From assembly GCF_001512305.1 (NCBI RefSeq), contig NZ_LNUT01000001.1, positions 124,001-188,000 of the forward strand: a stretch of 64,000 bases of DNA, given 5' to 3'. A model generated the notes under the pieces. That model was not told the DNA's origin. It saw nothing but the letters and a program-made list of their open reading frames with translations, and searched no databases. This stretch comes from Arthrobacter sp. EPSL27. GTDB lineage: Bacteria > Actinomycetota > Actinomycetes > Actinomycetales > Micrococcaceae. This document shows positions 36,617 through 44,756 of this stretch, piece after piece; the first letter of the stretch is position 1, and each line of letters begins with the position of its first letter. The position numbers and the translations under genes were made by a program.

Positions 36617-37297
36617 ATGGAACACACAAAACGCCAGCCCAGGAGACTCGGCTGGCGTTTTGTGTTGCTGGCCGTTTTTCTCGCGGTCCTCATCAGCGGC
36701 CTGGTCCGCGCGCTCTGGCTCGACGTCTACTACATCCCCTCCGCCTCGATGGAACCGCTGTTCCAGGAAGGGGACAGGATCCTCGTCTCGCGGACGGACT
36801 TCCGGTCCGAACCGGTGGGCCGCGGCGACATTGTGGTCTTCGACGGCCGCGGTTCCTTCGCCCCGCTGGGCAGCGGCGCGGCTCCCGCGCTGGACTTCCT
36901 AGCCGGCGCCGGCCACTGGCTTGGCCTGGCCGGGGGCGACACCACCTATATCAAACGCGTGATCGGCGTCGCGGGCGACCATGTGGTCTGCTGCGACGAC
37001 GACGGCAGGCTCACCGTCAACGGCCAGCCGGTCGAGGAACCGTACCTCTATGCGGGCGACACCCCCAGCCAGCTGAAGTTCAGCGTGCTTGTTCCCGAAG
37101 GCAGGCTCTGGCTGATGGGGGACCACCGCTCGCAGTCCGCCGATTCCCGCAGCCTCCTGGGCGCGCCCGGCGGGGGCATGGTGCCGCTGGACCGGGTCAT
37201 CGGACGGCCGGTACAGATCATCTGGCCGCTTGATAGATTTACAGCAATAGCCCGGCCCCCCGAAGCCACCCCATCCACAGCAACGAACGGACAGTAA
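36617..37297 (+). CDS. lepB: Signal peptidase I (first copy)
   Basis: 226-residue membrane peptidase that cleaves secretory signal peptides. One N-terminal helix (about residues 14-33) is followed by the external domain. The catalytic Ser is in YIPSASMEPLF and the Lys in YIKRVIGVAGD. LMGDHRSQSADSR is the conserved box E. I chose the ATG at 36617, with GAGGAT 9 nt upstream, over the ATG at 36602. The first 17 codons overlap a 16-bp perfect hairpin. The second lepB begins at the base after its stop. Confidence 0.93.
   Translation: MEHTKRQPRRLGWRFVLLAVFLAVLISGLVRALWLDVYYIPSASMEPLFQEGDRILVSRTDFRSEPVGRGDIVVFDGRGSFAPLGSGAAPALDFLAGAGHWLGLAGGDTTYIKRVIGVAGDHVVCCDDDGRLTVNGQPVEEPYLYAGDTPSQLKFSVLVPEGRLWLMGDHRSQSADSRSLLGAPGGGMVPLDRVIGRPVQIIWPLDRFTAIARPPEATPSTATNGQ
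36624..36665 (+). terminator. Terminator-like hairpin inside the lepB 5' end
   Basis: ACACAAAACGCCAGCC (36624-36639) and its exact complement (36650-36665) with a 10-nt loop, ending in a T-rich arm. It has the form of a rho-independent terminator for rplS, yet lies within codons 3-17 of lepB. Confidence 0.6.
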
Positions 37298-38311
37298 ATG
37301 CCCGAGACCGGACCCCGGACTCCTGATCCGCGGGGGCAGGAACAGCCCCGGGTGACCTCCTCCGCGATCCCCGCCCCGGAGTATCCCGCGGACGGCTATG
37401 CTGCCGAGCCCGGCTACCGCCCGGAGCCCGGACACGACGCTGCTCCCGATTCTCCGGCCGGGGCATCCGGCGCCCCGGCTGCCAACGCCGCGGCCGTCAA
37501 CGATTCGGGTGCCAACGCCGCGGGGGACGTTCCGGCCGCTGACGCTGCCGCCACCGCCTCAGCCCCCGCCTCCGGAGGGCCGGCGCACGCCGAAACCGCG
37601 TCGAAGCGCGCCCGCCGGGCCAAAGCCGAGGAGCGCCGCAGCCCGATGTTCCTCTGGGCCAAGGAAGTGGCCACCGTGGTGCTGGTCGCCATCGTGCTGT
37701 CCTTCCTCATCAAGACGTTCTTCTTCCGCGCCTTCTACATCCCGTCCGAATCCATGGTGAACACCCTGGATGTCAATGACCGGATCTTCGTCAACCTGCT
37801 GGTCCCGGAGCCGTTCGCCCTGGAGCGCGGCGACGTCGTGGTGTTCCGCGACACCCAGGACTGGCTGGTCCCCGTGGCGGAGAAGGACGCCGGCCCCTTC
37901 GCCTGGGTCCAGGGCGGCCTGACGTTCATCGGCCTCCTGCCGGACAACTCGGAGCAGCACCTGGTCAAGCGCGTCATCGGACTGCCGGGTGACCACGTGG
38001 TGTGCTGCGACGCCGGCGGACGGCTCACCGTCAACGGGGCAGCGCTCGACGAGCCGTACATCAATCCCGCCGAAGTGCCCCAGGTCCGCGATTTCGACGT
38101 GGTGGTCCCGGCCGGGAAGGTGTGGGTCATGGGCGACAACCGCAACCATTCCGCCGACTCCCGCGCCCATATGGACAGCAACGGCGGGTTCGTCGACATC
38201 GAAGACATCGAGGGCAAGGCCGCCGTCATCGCCTGGCCCCTGAACCGCATCACCGCGCTCGACAACTACTCCGAGGTCTTTGGCGGCGTGCCGGCCCCGG
38301 AAGGAAAGTAG
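37298..38311 (+). CDS. lepB: Signal peptidase I (second copy, long N-terminus)
   Basis: 337 residues. A disordered Pro/Ala/Gly-rich cytoplasmic part of about 115 residues precedes a single membrane helix ([21 protein letters not shown]). The catalytic Ser is in [11 protein letters not shown] and the Lys in [22 protein letters not shown] is box E. Paralogue of the gene just upstream, so two peptidases of different size are made from one transcript, as in several other Gram-positive bacteria. The ATG at 37298 directly follows the first copy. Confidence 0.94.
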   Translation: MPETGPRTPDPRGQEQPRVTSSAIPAPEYPADGYAAEPGYRPEPGHDAAPDSPAGASGAPAANAAAVNDSGANAAGDVPAADAAATASAPASGGPAHAETASKRARRAKAEERRSPMFLWAKEVATVVLVAIVLSFLIKTFFFRAFYIPSESMVNTLDVNDRIFVNLLVPEPFALERGDVVVFRDTQDWLVPVAEKDAGPFAWVQGGLTFIGLLPDNSEQHLVKRVIGLPGDHVVCCDAGGRLTVNGAALDEPYINPAEVPQVRDFDVVVPAGKVWVMGDNRNHSADSRAHMDSNGGFVDIEDIEGKAAVIAWPLNRITALDNYSEVFGGVPAPEGK

Positions 38312-38322
38312 CGGCGGCCGCC

Positions 38323-38994
38323 ATGTCCGAAGCCCCCACCCTCGACTACGAGCGCCGCTTCCGCAGCTCCGGCGCCCGGCTCCTCGCCGGCATCGACGAG
38401 GTGGGCCGCGGTGCCCTCGCCGGGCCGGTCAGCGTGGGAATCGCCGTCGTGGACCTGCACCAGCAGAAACTGCTGGCCGACGTGCGGGACAGCAAACTGC
38501 TCAAGGTGGCGGACCGCGAACGGCTGGTGCCCCTGGTCCGCAGCTGGAGTGTCGCCTCCGCCGTCGGGCATGCCTCGGCGAATGACATCGACGCCCTCGG
38601 CATCGTCGCGGCCCTCCGGCTCGCCGGCACCCGTGCGTGGTTCGCCGTCCTGGACGCCGGCGTGCGGCCCGACGTCGTCCTCCTGGACGGGAGCCACAAC
38701 TGGCTCTCCCCGGAGGCCCAGCCCTCCCTGTTCGACGACGGGCCGCCGGAGCCGGGCTGCGACGCGCCGGTGCATACACTGGTCAAGGCGGACATGCAGT
38801 GCCTGAGCGTCGCCGCCGCGTCCATCCTGGCGAAGGTGGAGCGCGATGCCACGATGCGCGACCTGCACCGGGAATACCCGGCCTTCGGCTGGGACGTGAA
38901 CAAGGGCTACGGAACCGCCGTCCACAAGGATGCGCTCCGCGCAGCCGGGCCCACGCCGTACCACCGGGTGAGCTGGCAGCTGCTCGCAGACTGA
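38323..38994 (+). CDS. rnhB: Ribonuclease HII
   Basis: 223-residue enzyme that removes ribonucleotides from DNA and RNA primers. Motif I is [16 protein letters not shown], with catalytic Asp and Glu. [10 protein letters not shown] and [21 protein letters not shown] hold the other acidic residues. [15 protein letters not shown] gives the C-terminal substrate-binding region. The ATG at 38323 lies 11 nt after lepB. Gene order here is standard for the group. Confidence 0.95.
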   Translation: MSEAPTLDYERRFRSSGARLLAGIDEVGRGALAGPVSVGIAVVDLHQQKLLADVRDSKLLKVADRERLVPLVRSWSVASAVGHASANDIDALGIVAALRLAGTRAWFAVLDAGVRPDVVLLDGSHNWLSPEAQPSLFDDGPPEPGCDAPVHTLVKADMQCLSVAAASILAKVERDATMRDLHREYPAFGWDVNKGYGTAVHKDALRAAGPTPYHRVSWQLLAD

Positions 38995-39038
38995 GTCGCG
39001 TGGCGCGCGGGCGCCGCGGGATGGTGCAAGATGGAACC

Positions 39039-39365
39039 ATGAGTGCCGAGGACCTTGAAAACTATGAGACCGACATGGAGCTGCAGCTCTACCGCGAATA
39101 CCGCGACGTTGTCGGGCTGTTCAGCTACGTGGTCGAGACCGAGCGGCGTTTCTACCTGGCCAACCATGTCGACCTGCAGGCCCGCAGTGCCGACGGTGAG
39201 GTCTACTTCGACCTGACCCTGCAGGACGCCTGGGTCTGGGATGTCTACCGCTCCGCCCGCTTCGTCAAGAGTGTCCGGGTCATCACCTTCAAGGACGTCA
39301 ACGTCGAAGAGCTGCCGCGCAGCGAGGAGCTCGCCCTGCCCAAGGTCGAGGACCTGGGGAACTGA
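39039..39365 (+). CDS. DUF2469 family protein
   Basis: 108-residue protein conserved in actinobacteria next to rnhB and yraN. It starts MSAEDLENYETDMELQLYREYRDVVGLFSYVVETERRFYL within residues 1-40, and ends with a mixed-charge tail. No catalytic motif is known and the function of the family is unknown. The position between rnhB and the yraN/comM pair is a reliable marker of this locus. Confidence 0.92.
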   Translation: MSAEDLENYETDMELQLYREYRDVVGLFSYVVETERRFYLANHVDLQARSADGEVYFDLTLQDAWVWDVYRSARFVKSVRVITFKDVNVEELPRSEELALPKVEDLGN

Positions 39366-39367
39366 GC

Positions 39368-39748
39368 ATGTCCAGCCGGATCTCGTCCATCGCCATCGAC
39401 GCCGCCGAGCCGCGCGTCATCGCCGACTTCTGGTGCCGCGTCCTCGACTGGCGCGTCATTGACGAGGAGGACGGCGTCATCAGCATCGGGCGGGCTGACG
39501 GCTCCTGGCCCACCATCGACGTCATAGCGGTGCCTGAGAAGAAAGCCGTCAAGAACCGGCTGCACCTGGACCTCCGCGCGGACGGCACCTCCACCGCTGA
39601 GGAGCTGCAGCGGCTCCTGGACCTGGGCGCGCGGCGCACGGACGTGGGCCAGGGCCCGGACGCCACGTGGGTTGTCCTCAGCGACCCCGAGGGCAACGAG
39701 TTCTGCCTGCTCTCCCGCACCGTGCAGGAAGCCCGCGCCGAAGCGTAA
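39368..39748 (+). CDS. VOC/glyoxalase-like protein
   Basis: 126-residue single-domain protein of the vicinal-oxygen-chelate fold. It begins MSSRISSIAIDAAEPRVIADFW, followed by KKAVKNRLHLDLRADG and WVVLSDPEGNEFCLL, the typical C-terminal Glu motif. No substrate can be assigned; such small VOC proteins often bind or modify antibiotics or metabolites. It lies 2 nt after DUF2469 and is probably translated with it. This gene is not a constant part of the locus in other genera. Confidence 0.85.
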   Translation: MSSRISSIAIDAAEPRVIADFWCRVLDWRVIDEEDGVISIGRADGSWPTIDVIAVPEKKAVKNRLHLDLRADGTSTAEELQRLLDLGARRTDVGQGPDATWVVLSDPEGNEFCLLSRTVQEARAEA

Positions 39749-39837
39749 GTCCGGGCTTACCGGGCAGGGCCCGGAAGTTACCCACATAGCCTGATTGGCG
39801 CCTGTGCTGTTCCGGGGTTCCGGAACAGGCTTGTTCC

Positions 39838-40194
39838 ATGAGAGCAAAGGACGTGCTGGGCCGGCGCGGGGAGGAACTCGCGGCCGGCTACCTCGAAGCC
39901 CAGGGCATGCGGATCGTGGACCGCAACTGGCGGTGCCCCGACGGTGAAATCGACATTGTCGCGCTCGACGGCGATGCGCTGGTGATCGCCGAGGTCAAGA
40001 CGCGCAGGTCCCTCGCCTACGGGCATCCCTTCGAAGCCGTCGGCGTCGACAAACTGGCCCGGCTGCACCGGCTGGCCTCCGCCTGGTGCCGGGACCATGA
40101 ACTCCGCATGCCGCTGCGCCGGGTCGACGTGCTCGCAGTGCTCGACGACGGCACCGGCGTCCCGTCCGTGGAGCACCTCAAGGGGGTGGGGTAG
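39838..40194 (+). CDS. yraN: YraN/UPF0102 family endonuclease-like protein
   Basis: 118-residue protein with a small PD-(D/E)XK-type core: GRRGEELAAGYLEAQGMRIVDRNWR, then GEIDIVALDGDALVIAEVKTR, which holds the Asp and ExK residues. The function in the cell is not settled; the family is found beside comM and dprA and is suspected to act in DNA uptake or repair. The comM start follows the stop with no gap. Residues DRNWRCPDGEIDIV are the signature. Confidence 0.92.
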   Translation: MRAKDVLGRRGEELAAGYLEAQGMRIVDRNWRCPDGEIDIVALDGDALVIAEVKTRRSLAYGHPFEAVGVDKLARLHRLASAWCRDHELRMPLRRVDVLAVLDDGTGVPSVEHLKGVG

Positions 40195-40350
40195 GTGGCG
40201 CTCGGCCGGACCTACTCGGTGGCCCTCGTCGGGCTGAACGGCTACATCGTTGAAGTCGAGGCCGACATCGGCCAGCCGATGTCCAACAAAAGACACATGA
40301 TCGAATTGTTCCCTCTGCTGGAAGAAGTAGCCTGTAGCCATGGAGGATAG
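40195..40350 (+). pseudogene. comM: comM (YifB/Mg-chelatase-like) truncated by prophage insertion
   Basis: GTG at 40195 follows yraN directly. The first 27 codons read like the N-terminus of actinobacterial ComM: ALGRTYSVALVGLNGYIV then EVEADIGQ. The normal continuation (a T-L-P-A-F-V type strand) is missing. From about 40276 the frame reads PMSNKRHMIE and stops at 40350 after 51 codons. ComM is a AAA+ helicase of about 500 residues that acts in natural transformation, so this copy is dead. The remainder should reappear at the far end of the prophage, beyond the window. Confidence 0.85.
40262..40290. other. Left attachment junction (attL or attR) of the prophage
   Basis: The sequence changes from comM to unrelated DNA after GACATCGGCCAG (ending 40275). 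The exact crossover cannot be fixed without the other junction. Insertion inside a coding gene without restoring it, and a phiC31-gp3-like factor in the phage, both suggest a large serine integrase. Confidence 0.6.
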
Positions 40351-40486
40351 GTACGACGCCGGCAAATCAGGCGATGAGCTGTATCAGATTGTCCTGGCCG
40401 TAGAGGAACTGCTCGGGGGAGAGCTGTCCGGAGAGGAGCTGGCCGAGCTGGTCGCCGCCGCGGACAAAGATATCGACGAGAACTAA
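40340..40486 (+). CDS. Small acidic protein at the prophage end
   Basis: 48 residues, MEDRYDAGKSGDELYQIVL then a helix-forming Glu/Leu-rich stretch, ending ADKDIDEN. It overlaps the comM remnant by 11 nt. AGCC stands before the ATG and there is no strong ribosome site, so expression is uncertain. It is too short to classify. Highly acidic small proteins near attachment sites can be regulators or DNA mimics, but that is a guess. Confidence 0.5.
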   Translation: MEDRYDAGKSGDELYQIVLAVEELLGGELSGEELAELVAAADKDIDEN

Positions 40487-40680
40487 CAGACTCCGGTCGC
40501 CGATGAAGGATGAAGCATTGTGGTTCCGGGCGGCCGCCCGTGGCCAGATTTGCCGCGTCCGGCTTGCGTGCAGGTCAATCCCAGCTGATCTTCGAGGCGG
40601 AAGAGCGACATGAGACACATCATCCCGTCGTTGTCGGGGCGGTCCAGTAAACTCGGAACGGAGCTAGGGAAGAAGGAATT

Positions 40681-41655
40681 GTGCAGGTTGTGTCGTTGTT
40701 TTCAGGGGCTGGTGGCCTCGACCTAGGTCTACTACAGGCGGGTCATAGAGTCATCTGGGCCAATGATTTTGACCAGGATTCCGTGTCTACCTACTCGGCC
40801 AACATAGGTAAGCACATCGTGCTCAAGTCGATCGAGGACGTGCCGTCGTCCGACATCCCTGATTCGGACATAGTCGTGGGCGGGTTCCCGTGCCAAGGTT
40901 TTTCTCAAGCCAACCTCAATCGGGCGTTGGATGATCCACGAAACGCTCTGTATCGTCAGTTCGTGCGAGTGCTCTCAGAAAAGCAGCCGAAATACTTCAT
41001 CGCCGAGAACGTGCGCGGGCTCCTGTCTCTGGACTCGGGGCGAGCATTTGAAAGCATCACCAAGGGTTTTGAGGAAGCAGGCTACCGCGTCGCAGCCAAG
41101 GTCTTAAATGCGGCCGACTTCGGCGTGCCGCAGAATCGGCATCGCGTAATCTTCATGGGAACGCGCGTAGATCTGCCTGAGTCTGCGAACCTCACTCACC
41201 CCGAACCGACGCATTCTTCTCTGCCCTCTGCTGAAGGAAAGCTTCCTCACGTGACAGTTGGTGAGGCCCTTGCGGCCGTTCCTGACCCCATAGAGTTTCC
41301 GGACGCAGTCCCCAACCAAGCGTTTTCGCGCTACAAGTTCGTAGAGCGCAACTTCACCGGACATCGATCCACTGATCCGAACAAGCCATCCCCGACCATC
41401 CTGGCGAGAGGGAACGGCGGGGGTGGCGTCAACGCCACCCCGCACCCGAACGGCTTGCGCCGGATGAGTATCAGGGAGAGCGCAGCAATTCAGACATTTC
41501 CGCTGACGTTCAACTTCGTGGGGCGTTTGGGCTCTGCGTATAGGCAAGTAGGCAACGCGGTTCCTGTCGGACTCGGACGTGCCCTTGGGAACGCCGTGGC
41601 GAGTGCTGAAGAGACACTCCTTTCGTCTATGAGTCGTTCGGAGCGTGCAGCGTGA
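40681..41655 (+). CDS. DNA (cytosine-5-)-methyltransferase 1
   Basis: 324 residues, C5-type. Motif I is SLFSGAGGLDLGLLQAG near residues 5-21. Motif IV GGFPCQGFSQ carries the catalytic Cys. Motif VI is AENVRGLL, motif VIII is NRHRVIFMGTR, and motifs IX-X are RRMSIRESAAIQTFP and YRQVGNAVPV. The target-recognition part between VIII and IX is short. GTG start at 40681 with GAAGAAGG upstream. It overlaps the next gene by 4 nt. GC is visibly lower than in flanking genes, a sign of recent transfer. First gene of a prophage-borne RM operon. Confidence 0.93.
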   Translation: MQVVSLFSGAGGLDLGLLQAGHRVIWANDFDQDSVSTYSANIGKHIVLKSIEDVPSSDIPDSDIVVGGFPCQGFSQANLNRALDDPRNALYRQFVRVLSEKQPKYFIAENVRGLLSLDSGRAFESITKGFEEAGYRVAAKVLNAADFGVPQNRHRVIFMGTRVDLPESANLTHPEPTHSSLPSAEGKLPHVTVGEALAAVPDPIEFPDAVPNQAFSRYKFVERNFTGHRSTDPNKPSPTILARGNGGGGVNATPHPNGLRRMSIRESAAIQTFPLTFNFVGRLGSAYRQVGNAVPVGLGRALGNAVASAEETLLSSMSRSERAA

Positions 41656-42611
41656 AGCACAAAGTAGTTTCGCTGTTCGCGGGCGCGGGCGGCTTGGACC
41701 TTGGATTCTCGATGGCCGGAGGCTATGACCTGGTCTGGGCGAACGATAGTGATCCGGACGCTGTCTCGACCTATAGAGCCAATTTCGGCAATCATGCAGT
41801 TCTCGGCGATATTCGCGAGATCCCGTCGGAAGAAATTCCTGGCTGCGACGTCGTTCTGGGGGGCTTCCCATGCCAAGGATTCTCCCTTGCCAACACGGGC
41901 CGACGCGCAGACGACGCCCGCAACGTCTTGTATATGGAAATGCTGCGGGTCGTGGCCTCCAAGCGCCCCAAGGCTTTCGTAGCTGAGAATGTCAAAGGCC
42001 TGGTATTGATGGACAAAGGCGAGGTCCTCCGCAGGATCGTCGCGGACTTTGAAGAGCTCGGCTACGACGTTAAGTGGAAGGTTCTCAACGCAGCGGACTT
42101 CGGAGTTCCGCAGAGGCGAGAGCGCGTTTTTATCGTCGGCGTCCGTCAGGACCTCGAGGTTGACTTCGACTTTCCGTCCCCGACTCACGGTCGACGCCCG
42201 GACTCGGGGAAGTTGCCTTGGGTCTCGGTAGGTCACGCACTGAGAGACATCCCAGACCCAGACTCACAACACGACTTGACGAACCACACCTATTCGAAGT
42301 ACAAACTGCGGTTCAACGGTTACATCGGACACCGCGCGATCGACCCCGACTTGCCCGCCCCCACAGTCACTGGGCGGGGCGACAACAAGGGTGGAGTTGT
42401 AGTGCTTCATCACCCGTCGAATGAACGGCGAATGTCGGTCCGCGAGCTCGCTGTCGTCCAGTCGTTCCCGGTCAACTTCGACTTTGACTGCAACCAGTCC
42501 GCCGCCTACCGCCTCATTGGCAACGCCGTCGCACCAAGCATGGGTCGCGCAGTCGCTGAATCACTTCAGCACGCTCTGAAGACGGCGAAGGTCACCACAG
42601 GTGATGATTGA
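41652..42611 (+). CDS. DNA (cytosine-5-)-methyltransferase 2
   Basis: 319 residues, clear paralogue of the upstream enzyme, about half identical by eye. SLFAGAGGLDLGFSMAGG, GGFPCQGFSLAN, AENVKGLVL, QRRERVFIVGVR and YRLIGNAVAPSMG are motifs I, IV, VI, VIII and X. The target-recognition stretch differs from that of enzyme 1 (GRGDNKGGVVVLHHP against ARGNGGGGVNATPHP). Two C5 enzymes with one nuclease suggest that each modifies one strand of an asymmetric site. Start GTG in a GTGA overlap; the end overlaps the nuclease gene by 11 nt. Confidence 0.93.
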   Translation: MKHKVVSLFAGAGGLDLGFSMAGGYDLVWANDSDPDAVSTYRANFGNHAVLGDIREIPSEEIPGCDVVLGGFPCQGFSLANTGRRADDARNVLYMEMLRVVASKRPKAFVAENVKGLVLMDKGEVLRRIVADFEELGYDVKWKVLNAADFGVPQRRERVFIVGVRQDLEVDFDFPSPTHGRRPDSGKLPWVSVGHALRDIPDPDSQHDLTNHTYSKYKLRFNGYIGHRAIDPDLPAPTVTGRGDNKGGVVVLHHPSNERRMSVRELAVVQSFPVNFDFDCNQSAAYRLIGNAVAPSMGRAVAESLQHALKTAKVTTGDD

Positions 42612-43830
42612 GCCGACGCCGACGCTCCCCTTCGCGGACTACAAATGGAAGTGGGCTAGCCTCCAGCCAACTGAGAGCCTAAACAGACCCGAGTATTTTG
42701 TCGGCGTTCTCCGCGCACTTGCGAGCAATCAGGGTAGGCGCAAGAGTGATCCGAGGTTTACTGCGGACCTAAGGCGGATCGAGAAAGAGATCGATTTCGC
42801 GAAGGGTCCATCGCTGGCACGTGGAGCGAACGAACGCAACATCATCAGAAACGCCGGACAGTACTGGAAAGTTCTGGGAGTACTAGGGCCGGAGCTTCCA
42901 ATTACCCTAACGCCTCTGGGAAAGCTTTATGCTGCGAGGGATATTAGTCTCCAGGAATTCGCCGTACACACTGTGCTCAACCTGAGGCTTCCTAGTTCGG
43001 TGTATCGGCCCGAAGAAGTTGCTGAATGGAAAGCTGCTGGGATTTCTTTTCGGCCATTGCTCTTGATCCTTCAGATCGTCGCCGCCCTCGCGGATATACC
43101 TGGGACAGACCTGTACATCTCCGAGTCTGAACTCGCTGATATAGTTCAGCCCCTGTCAGCAACAACAACGGATCCCTCGCGAATTGCGATGGCAATTGCC
43201 TACCACCGCGCCGGACTGCTGGACATCTCCTCCTGGCCGACAACGGTCTCCAAGTCGAACGATCGTCGCGTGTCCGCTGAGTTTCTCCTGTTCCTAGCAA
43301 GCCACAACCTCCTTCGTGAAGTGGAATCGCCTCCGTCGAATCAGAAGTACAAGCTGGCTTTCGCTCTGCCAGACGACATTCTTGAACTAGCTGACATCGA
43401 TCCGGCTCGCCTCCTGGGTGATATCGGGATCGAGGAAGTTGCGGCAGAAATTAGCGTCCGAGTGGAACGTCGTCGTGTCTCGCGTGAAGTCTACGACCGG
43501 CCCGGTCAGAAAAAATTCCGCGACGATGTGCTCGACATTTCTCAACAACGTTGCCTTTTGACCGGTACTCAGTTGCCCGCGGTTCTTCAGGCGGCCCACA
43601 TCAGACCGGTGGCATCGGACGGTTCAGACCTGGTTGGTAATGGCCTGTGCCTCCGATCCGATGTTCACACGCTGTTTGACTCCAATAGAATCCGCATTCG
43701 ACCGGATGGAGAGATGTCTTATTCGGGGGAGGTGCTTAGGGATCCCTCCTACTCGGACCTGCCCGGAAACGTCATCTTGCCCCAGCACGTCAACAAAGCC
43801 GAGGTTCATTGGCGTTGGTCCTTTGTGTAG
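42601..43830 (+). CDS. HNH restriction endonuclease
   Basis: 409 residues. The C-terminal domain is an HNH nuclease: CLLTGTQLPAVLQAAHIRPVA, then GNGLCLRSDVHTLFDSNRI, with the two His and the Asn/Asp of the fold. The N-terminal 300 residues are helical and probably recognise the DNA site. Start at GTG 42601 or ATG 42604, both inside the end of methyltransferase 2, so the three genes are translationally linked. GC is lower than in the phage core. By position it is the restriction partner of the two methyltransferases. The recognition sequence is unknown. Confidence 0.85.
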   Translation: MMIEPTPTLPFADYKWKWASLQPTESLNRPEYFVGVLRALASNQGRRKSDPRFTADLRRIEKEIDFAKGPSLARGANERNIIRNAGQYWKVLGVLGPELPITLTPLGKLYAARDISLQEFAVHTVLNLRLPSSVYRPEEVAEWKAAGISFRPLLLILQIVAALADIPGTDLYISESELADIVQPLSATTTDPSRIAMAIAYHRAGLLDISSWPTTVSKSNDRRVSAEFLLFLASHNLLREVESPPSNQKYKLAFALPDDILELADIDPARLLGDIGIEEVAAEISVRVERRRVSREVYDRPGQKKFRDDVLDISQQRCLLTGTQLPAVLQAAHIRPVASDGSDLVGNGLCLRSDVHTLFDSNRIRIRPDGEMSYSGEVLRDPSYSDLPGNVILPQHVNKAEVHWRWSFV

Positions 43831-43892
43831 TTGGTGACGCAGCCCCGCGCGTAGGCTTCGGGCGGGTATTCGGTGACGGGCTCGGCGGTCAT
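43806..43892 (-). other. Short coding-like stretch at the RM cassette edge
   Basis: Reads 28 codons from ATG 43892 to a TGA at 43806: MTAEPVTEYPPEAYARGC... The first 20 codons have the high G/C third position of phage-core genes; the end runs into the HNH gene. It may be the start of a phage gene cut when the RM cassette arrived, or chance. Confidence 0.3.
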
Positions 43893-43937
43893 GCCTTATT
43901 GAAAGCCGGCGTTTGCAATTACTTTCGATCCCACACC

Positions 43938-43945
43938 GTGTAAAC
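43938..43945 (+). repeat. GTGTAAAC site 1
   Basis: First copy of the dispersed motif, between the RM operon and the left-end terminator of the phage core. Confidence 0.7.
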
Positions 43946-43946
43946 A

Positions 43947-43983
43947 CTCGTAGGCCCCCAGTAACTTACTGAGGGCCTACGAG
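43947..43983 (-). terminator. Terminator at the left end of the phage core operon
   Basis: CTCGTAGGCCC-C-CAGTAA and TTACTGAGGGCCTACGAG form an 18-position stem with one mismatch and a 1-nt loop. It follows the SprT-like gene and could also stop transcripts from the RM operon. Confidence 0.75.
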
Positions 43984-44014
43984 CAGAGGCCGCACCGATC
44001 TCGCGGAGGGCGCC

Positions 44015-44611
44015 TTACGCTTCGAGCATTTGCTCGCCGCAGTGAGGGCAAATCGGGGCGCCGTACTCGGCGAGCCACTGGCGGGTGAGGCGGACCTTGT
44101 AGCCGGAGCCCTCGGGGCACTCGACCTTCATCATGCGGGTGGTCTGCTTCTTCGGGCCGTCGGCGCCTTCGCCGGGGCTTACGAGCGCCGCATGCGGGTA
44201 CTCGCCGAGCTCGGCGGCGACCGCTTCGAGCTCGACCTTCAGTGCGTCGCCGGCCACGGTAGCGGTCATCTTGCCGGTGAGGCCGAGGGCCTTGGCGATC
44301 TTGGCGAAGCGTCCCTTGTGGCCGCTCTGGCAGTCGTCGATAGCGTGAATGAGCTCGTGGGCCAGGACGTCCAAGACGCGCACGGCGTCGTCCAGGACCG
44401 GGCTGATGAACAGCTGGGAGACGGAGTCGGCGGCGACCTTCGTCGACCAGCACTGACCGATCACGGAGTTCTTCCGGCCGTTGCCACCGGGCCAGCCGAC
44501 GGAGACGCGGACGGCGGGGATGGTCTCGGCGGTGAGAGCAGAGAAGAGCGGGCGAAGGGCCTCGACGGCGGCTACGAGCCATTCCTCGCGGGTGGTGAAC
44601 TTGGCGGTCAT
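44015..44611 (-). CDS. SprT-like zinc metalloprotease-type protein
   Basis: 198 residues. The metal motif HELIHAIDD carries HExxH near residue 87. CPHCGEQMLEA at the C-terminus could be a half zinc ribbon. Similar genes are found in many actinobacteriophages; in eukaryotes the SprT/Spartan fold degrades protein-DNA crosslinks, but the phage role is not known. ATG at 44611 with GGAAGG upstream. Last gene of the leftward core. Confidence 0.82.
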   Translation of the reverse strand: MTAKFTTREEWLVAAVEALRPLFSALTAETIPAVRVSVGWPGGNGRKNSVIGQCWSTKVAADSVSQLFISPVLDDAVRVLDVLAHELIHAIDDCQSGHKGRFAKIAKALGLTGKMTATVAGDALKVELEAVAAELGEYPHAALVSPGEGADGPKKQTTRMMKVECPEGSGYKVRLTRQWLAEYGAPICPHCGEQMLEA

Positions 44612-44649
44612 TTTGGGGCTTCCTTCCCTCGGGTGGTTGTCCTTGCCTT

Positions 44650-44657
44650 GTGTAAAC
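44650..44657 (+). repeat. GTGTAAAC site 2
   Basis: 38 nt upstream of the SprT-like gene start, within the promoter-proximal gap. Confidence 0.7.
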
Positions 44658-44702
44658 AGCCTAAGTCACGCAAGGAGTCTTGCGCAAGTCGTGACACGGA
44701 AA

Positions 44703-44728
44703 GGCCCCCGACAGTTTTGCCGAGGGTC
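44703..44728 (-). terminator. Terminator after the sigma-like gene
   Basis: On the minus strand, CCCTCG and CGGGGG pair around GCAAAACTGT and are followed by CCTTTCC. Confidence 0.5.
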
Positions 44729-44756
44729 TTTCGTGAGTGGTGGTGTGTGAGGCGAC

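Noticed and set aside
40195..40350. The 51-codon frame at the comM junction as a real fusion protein
   Set aside because: The second half has no family likeness and is simply the phage sequence read until the first stop.
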